5,823 bases of DNA. Origin: Candidatus Roizmanbacteria bacterium CG_4_10_14_0_8_um_filter_33_9 (GTDB lineage Bacteria; Patescibacteriota; Microgenomatia; UBA1406; GWC2-37-13). Location of the stretch: positions 1-5,823 of the forward strand of contig PFLI01000102.1 of NCBI GenBank assembly GCA_002785065.1, in the 5' to 3' direction. A program made the translations under genes and the position numbers. The notes beneath the pieces were generated by a model, which did no database searches, was not told where the DNA came from, and saw nothing but the letters and a program-made list of their open reading frames with translations. Positions 4,832-5,823 of the stretch are shown in pieces (within the stretch, counting starts at the first letter, position 1; every line of letters starts with the position of its first letter).

Positions 4832-5701
4832 TTACTTCTGCATTTTTGCCGCATCAAGAAGATTTTTGAAAAGATAGAGTACATCAAGAGGACCAAGTCC
4901 TCCGGGAGTTGGGGTGTAATACGAAGCGATTGATTTCATTTCTTTTTCATCAAAATCACCGAGCATCTTTGTTTTTTCTTTTCTCATTCCGACATTGATC
5001 AAAATAACACCTTGTTTTACCATAAGCGGATTTAATACTTTTTTTCCAACTGCAGTGATAATAATATCTGCCTCTTTACAATAATCTTCTGGATGTGGTG
5101 TTTGAGAGTTTATTCCGACAAAGTTAATTTTAGATTCAGCTAAAGTTTTTCCAATTGGTTTTCCACCAGTAATCCCTCGTCCGATAATGACAACCTTTTT
5201 ATGTTTAGTTACTTTTTTTATTGCATTTAAGTCCTTATGAATATTGATTAATAAATGAGAATCAATTTTTGGATGGATATAAATATATTTGAAAATTGTT
5301 ATAACAGCAAGACCCAGTGGTGGAAAAAAACTTGTTTTTTTTCGATGACCCTCAATTTCTTTTTCAAGTGCAATAAAGTCGTATACACTATCGGTATTTA
5401 GTTGAGAAGGAAGCGGTTGTTGAATGATAATACCTGTTGTTTTTGGATCGAAAGATTTTTTTTTAATCATTCTTACAAATGCTATGAATGGCGGTGTGGT
5501 TTTTAAGTGGATAAATTCGAAGTCAACGCCCAATCTTTTTGCCAACTTTTTTTTGATAGATACAAAAGAAAGTTGTTCCGGAGAATTTCCGATTAAAAAA
5601 ACAACTAATTTAATAGATTTCTTTTTCTTTTTTAATTCTTTAAACTCTTTTTTAAGGCCTTTTTCTAGAACTTCAGCGATGTGTTTACCGTTGATAAGCA
5701 T
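4832..5701 (-). CDS. folD: FolD-like methylene-tetrahydrofolate dehydrogenase / methenyl-tetrahydrofolate cyclohydrolase
   Basis: The family interconverts 5,10-methylene-, 5,10-methenyl- and 10-formyl-tetrahydrofolate with NADP, supplying one-carbon units. The product has 289 residues, normal length (E. coli 288). Motifs are GNSPEQLSFVSIKKK (38-52), TGIIIQQPLP (89-98, keeping the folate-site Gln94), KEIEGH (114-119), the Rossmann nucleotide loop VVIIGRGITGGKP (170-182), NSQT (198-201) and TPTPGGLGPLD (263-273). Lys50, equivalent to the cyclohydrolase lysine, is present, but the partner tyrosine is Phe46, the folate-binding aspartate of KDVDG is Glu117, and PCTP is replaced by FFPP. A lysine-rich stretch lies at 23-28, and an extra segment of perhaps 15-20 residues precedes the Rossmann loop (about 145-165). 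The start has a promoter and a weak ribosome site just upstream. It lies 22 bases after gyrA. Family assignment is firm; both activities being intact is not. Confidence 0.9.
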   Translation of the reverse strand: MLINGKHIAEVLEKGLKKEFKELKKKKKSIKLVVFLIGNSPEQLSFVSIKKKLAKRLGVDFEFIHLKTTPPFIAFVRMIKKKSFDPKTTGIIIQQPLPSQLNTDSVYDFIALEKEIEGHRKKTSFFPPLGLAVITIFKYIYIHPKIDSHLLINIHKDLNAIKKVTKHKKVVIIGRGITGGKPIGKTLAESKINFVGINSQTPHPEDYCKEADIIITAVGKKVLNPLMVKQGVILINVGMRKEKTKMLGDFDEKEMKSIASYYTPTPGGLGPLDVLYLFKNLLDAAKMQK

Positions 5702-5707
5702 AATATT

Positions 5708-5712
5708 CTTCT
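5708..5712 (-). promoter_or_regulatory. weak ribosome binding site of folD
   Basis: AGAAG on the minus strand is six bases before the folD ATG. It is the only gene start in the window with a purine-rich stretch at a normal Shine-Dalgarno distance, and it supports the chosen start. Confidence 0.4.
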
Positions 5713-5717
5713 AAGGT

Positions 5718-5746
5718 ATTATATCAAACTAAAGCTGCGCTTACAA
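5718..5746 (-). promoter_or_regulatory. promoter of folD overlapping the end of gyrA
   Basis: On the minus strand TTGTAA (5746-5741) is followed, after a 17-base spacer, by TATAAT (5723-5718), and TGA directly before it makes a perfect extended -10 (TGATATAAT). The -35 box matches the consensus at four of six positions. The TGA is also the stop codon of gyrA, so the promoter lies largely inside the gyrA coding end. A start about seven bases downstream gives a leader of about ten bases, just containing AGAAG. Confidence 0.6.
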
Positions 5747-5823
5747 CCCGATCAGTCTTGTCTGAGAATCTCATTAATATTACTCCTTTTGCTGATCTTG
5801 AACGCGGAGGAATAGTGGTAAGA
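5724..5823 (-). CDS. gyrA: C-terminal end of probable DNA gyrase subunit A (partial)
   Basis: The minus-strand frame read from 5822 down to the TGA at 5726-5724 gives 32 residues containing RSRSAKGVILMRFSDKTDRVV and ending SAALV. This closely resembles the last blade of the GyrA C-terminal DNA-wrapping domain, where R...GV.LMRL...D.VV..A is typical. GyrA with GyrB introduces negative supercoils using ATP. The rest of the gene lies beyond the right edge. ParC is the main alternative, since its C-terminal domain is related; the GV.LMR...D.VVS.A pattern favours GyrA. folD follows in the same direction with its own promoter. Confidence 0.72.
   Translation of the reverse strand, partial: LTTIPPRSRSAKGVILMRFSDKTDRVVSAALV

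Noticed and set aside
5424..5714. Plus-strand open frame opposite folD
   Set aside because: It is antisense to the conserved N-terminal half of FolD; its phenylalanine runs are the complement of the lysine runs.
5700..5726. Alternative code with TGA read as glycine, as in some CPR lineages
   Set aside because: The gyrA frame ends naturally at its TGA, no gene has an internal TGA, and reading through would add unrelated residues.

Overview
This window is A+T-rich bacterial chromosome, roughly two thirds A+T by eye. It carries five recognisable housekeeping genes. Three lie on the + strand: pyruvate kinase (pyk), elongation factor 4 (lepA) and tRNA dimethylallyltransferase (miaA). Two lie on the - strand and converge on miaA: a FolD-like methylene-THF dehydrogenase/cyclohydrolase (folD), and the last 32 codons of what looks like gyrA, cut by the window edge. 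A short open stretch at the left edge (1-60) may be the end of another gene.

The likely source is a Candidate Phyla Radiation (Patescibacteria) bacterium, perhaps Microgenomates-like. The reasons are the A+T-rich composition, weak or absent Shine-Dalgarno sites with a -10 box only 5-6 bases before the pyk ATG, a MiaA with DSRQ...TGKD in place of the usual DS..VY...AKP, and a lysine-rich FolD with altered active-site residues. This placement is inference and was not tested by a search. Stops used are TAG, TAA, TAG, TAA and TGA, so TGA appears to be a normal stop.

The most striking feature is short repeats inserted between and inside genes. Four complete palindromic elements of 58-75 bp all begin GTCAT and end ATGAC and contain one to three hairpins. 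Two are intergenic (pyk-lepA and lepA-miaA), one is in frame inside lepA (exactly 25 codons) and one is in frame inside miaA. A fifth, half-sized copy lies at the miaA/folD junction. A second repeat type has a 7-base period. It occurs inside lepA, inside miaA and after lepA, and twice sits beside a GTCAT/ATGAC element. The coding insertions fall at or between domains and in loops, away from the GTPase and P-loop motifs, so both enzymes look intact but enlarged. This resembles the protein-coding palindromic elements of Rickettsia, but with different sequences.

The genes are mostly translation and core metabolism functions and share no single pathway. pyk and folD each have an extended -10 promoter overlapping or directly following the stop codon of the preceding reading frame. 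The pyk promoter is overlapped by a perfect 16-bp palindrome that could be an operator. lepA and miaA have no ribosome binding site at a normal distance and may also be leaderless.
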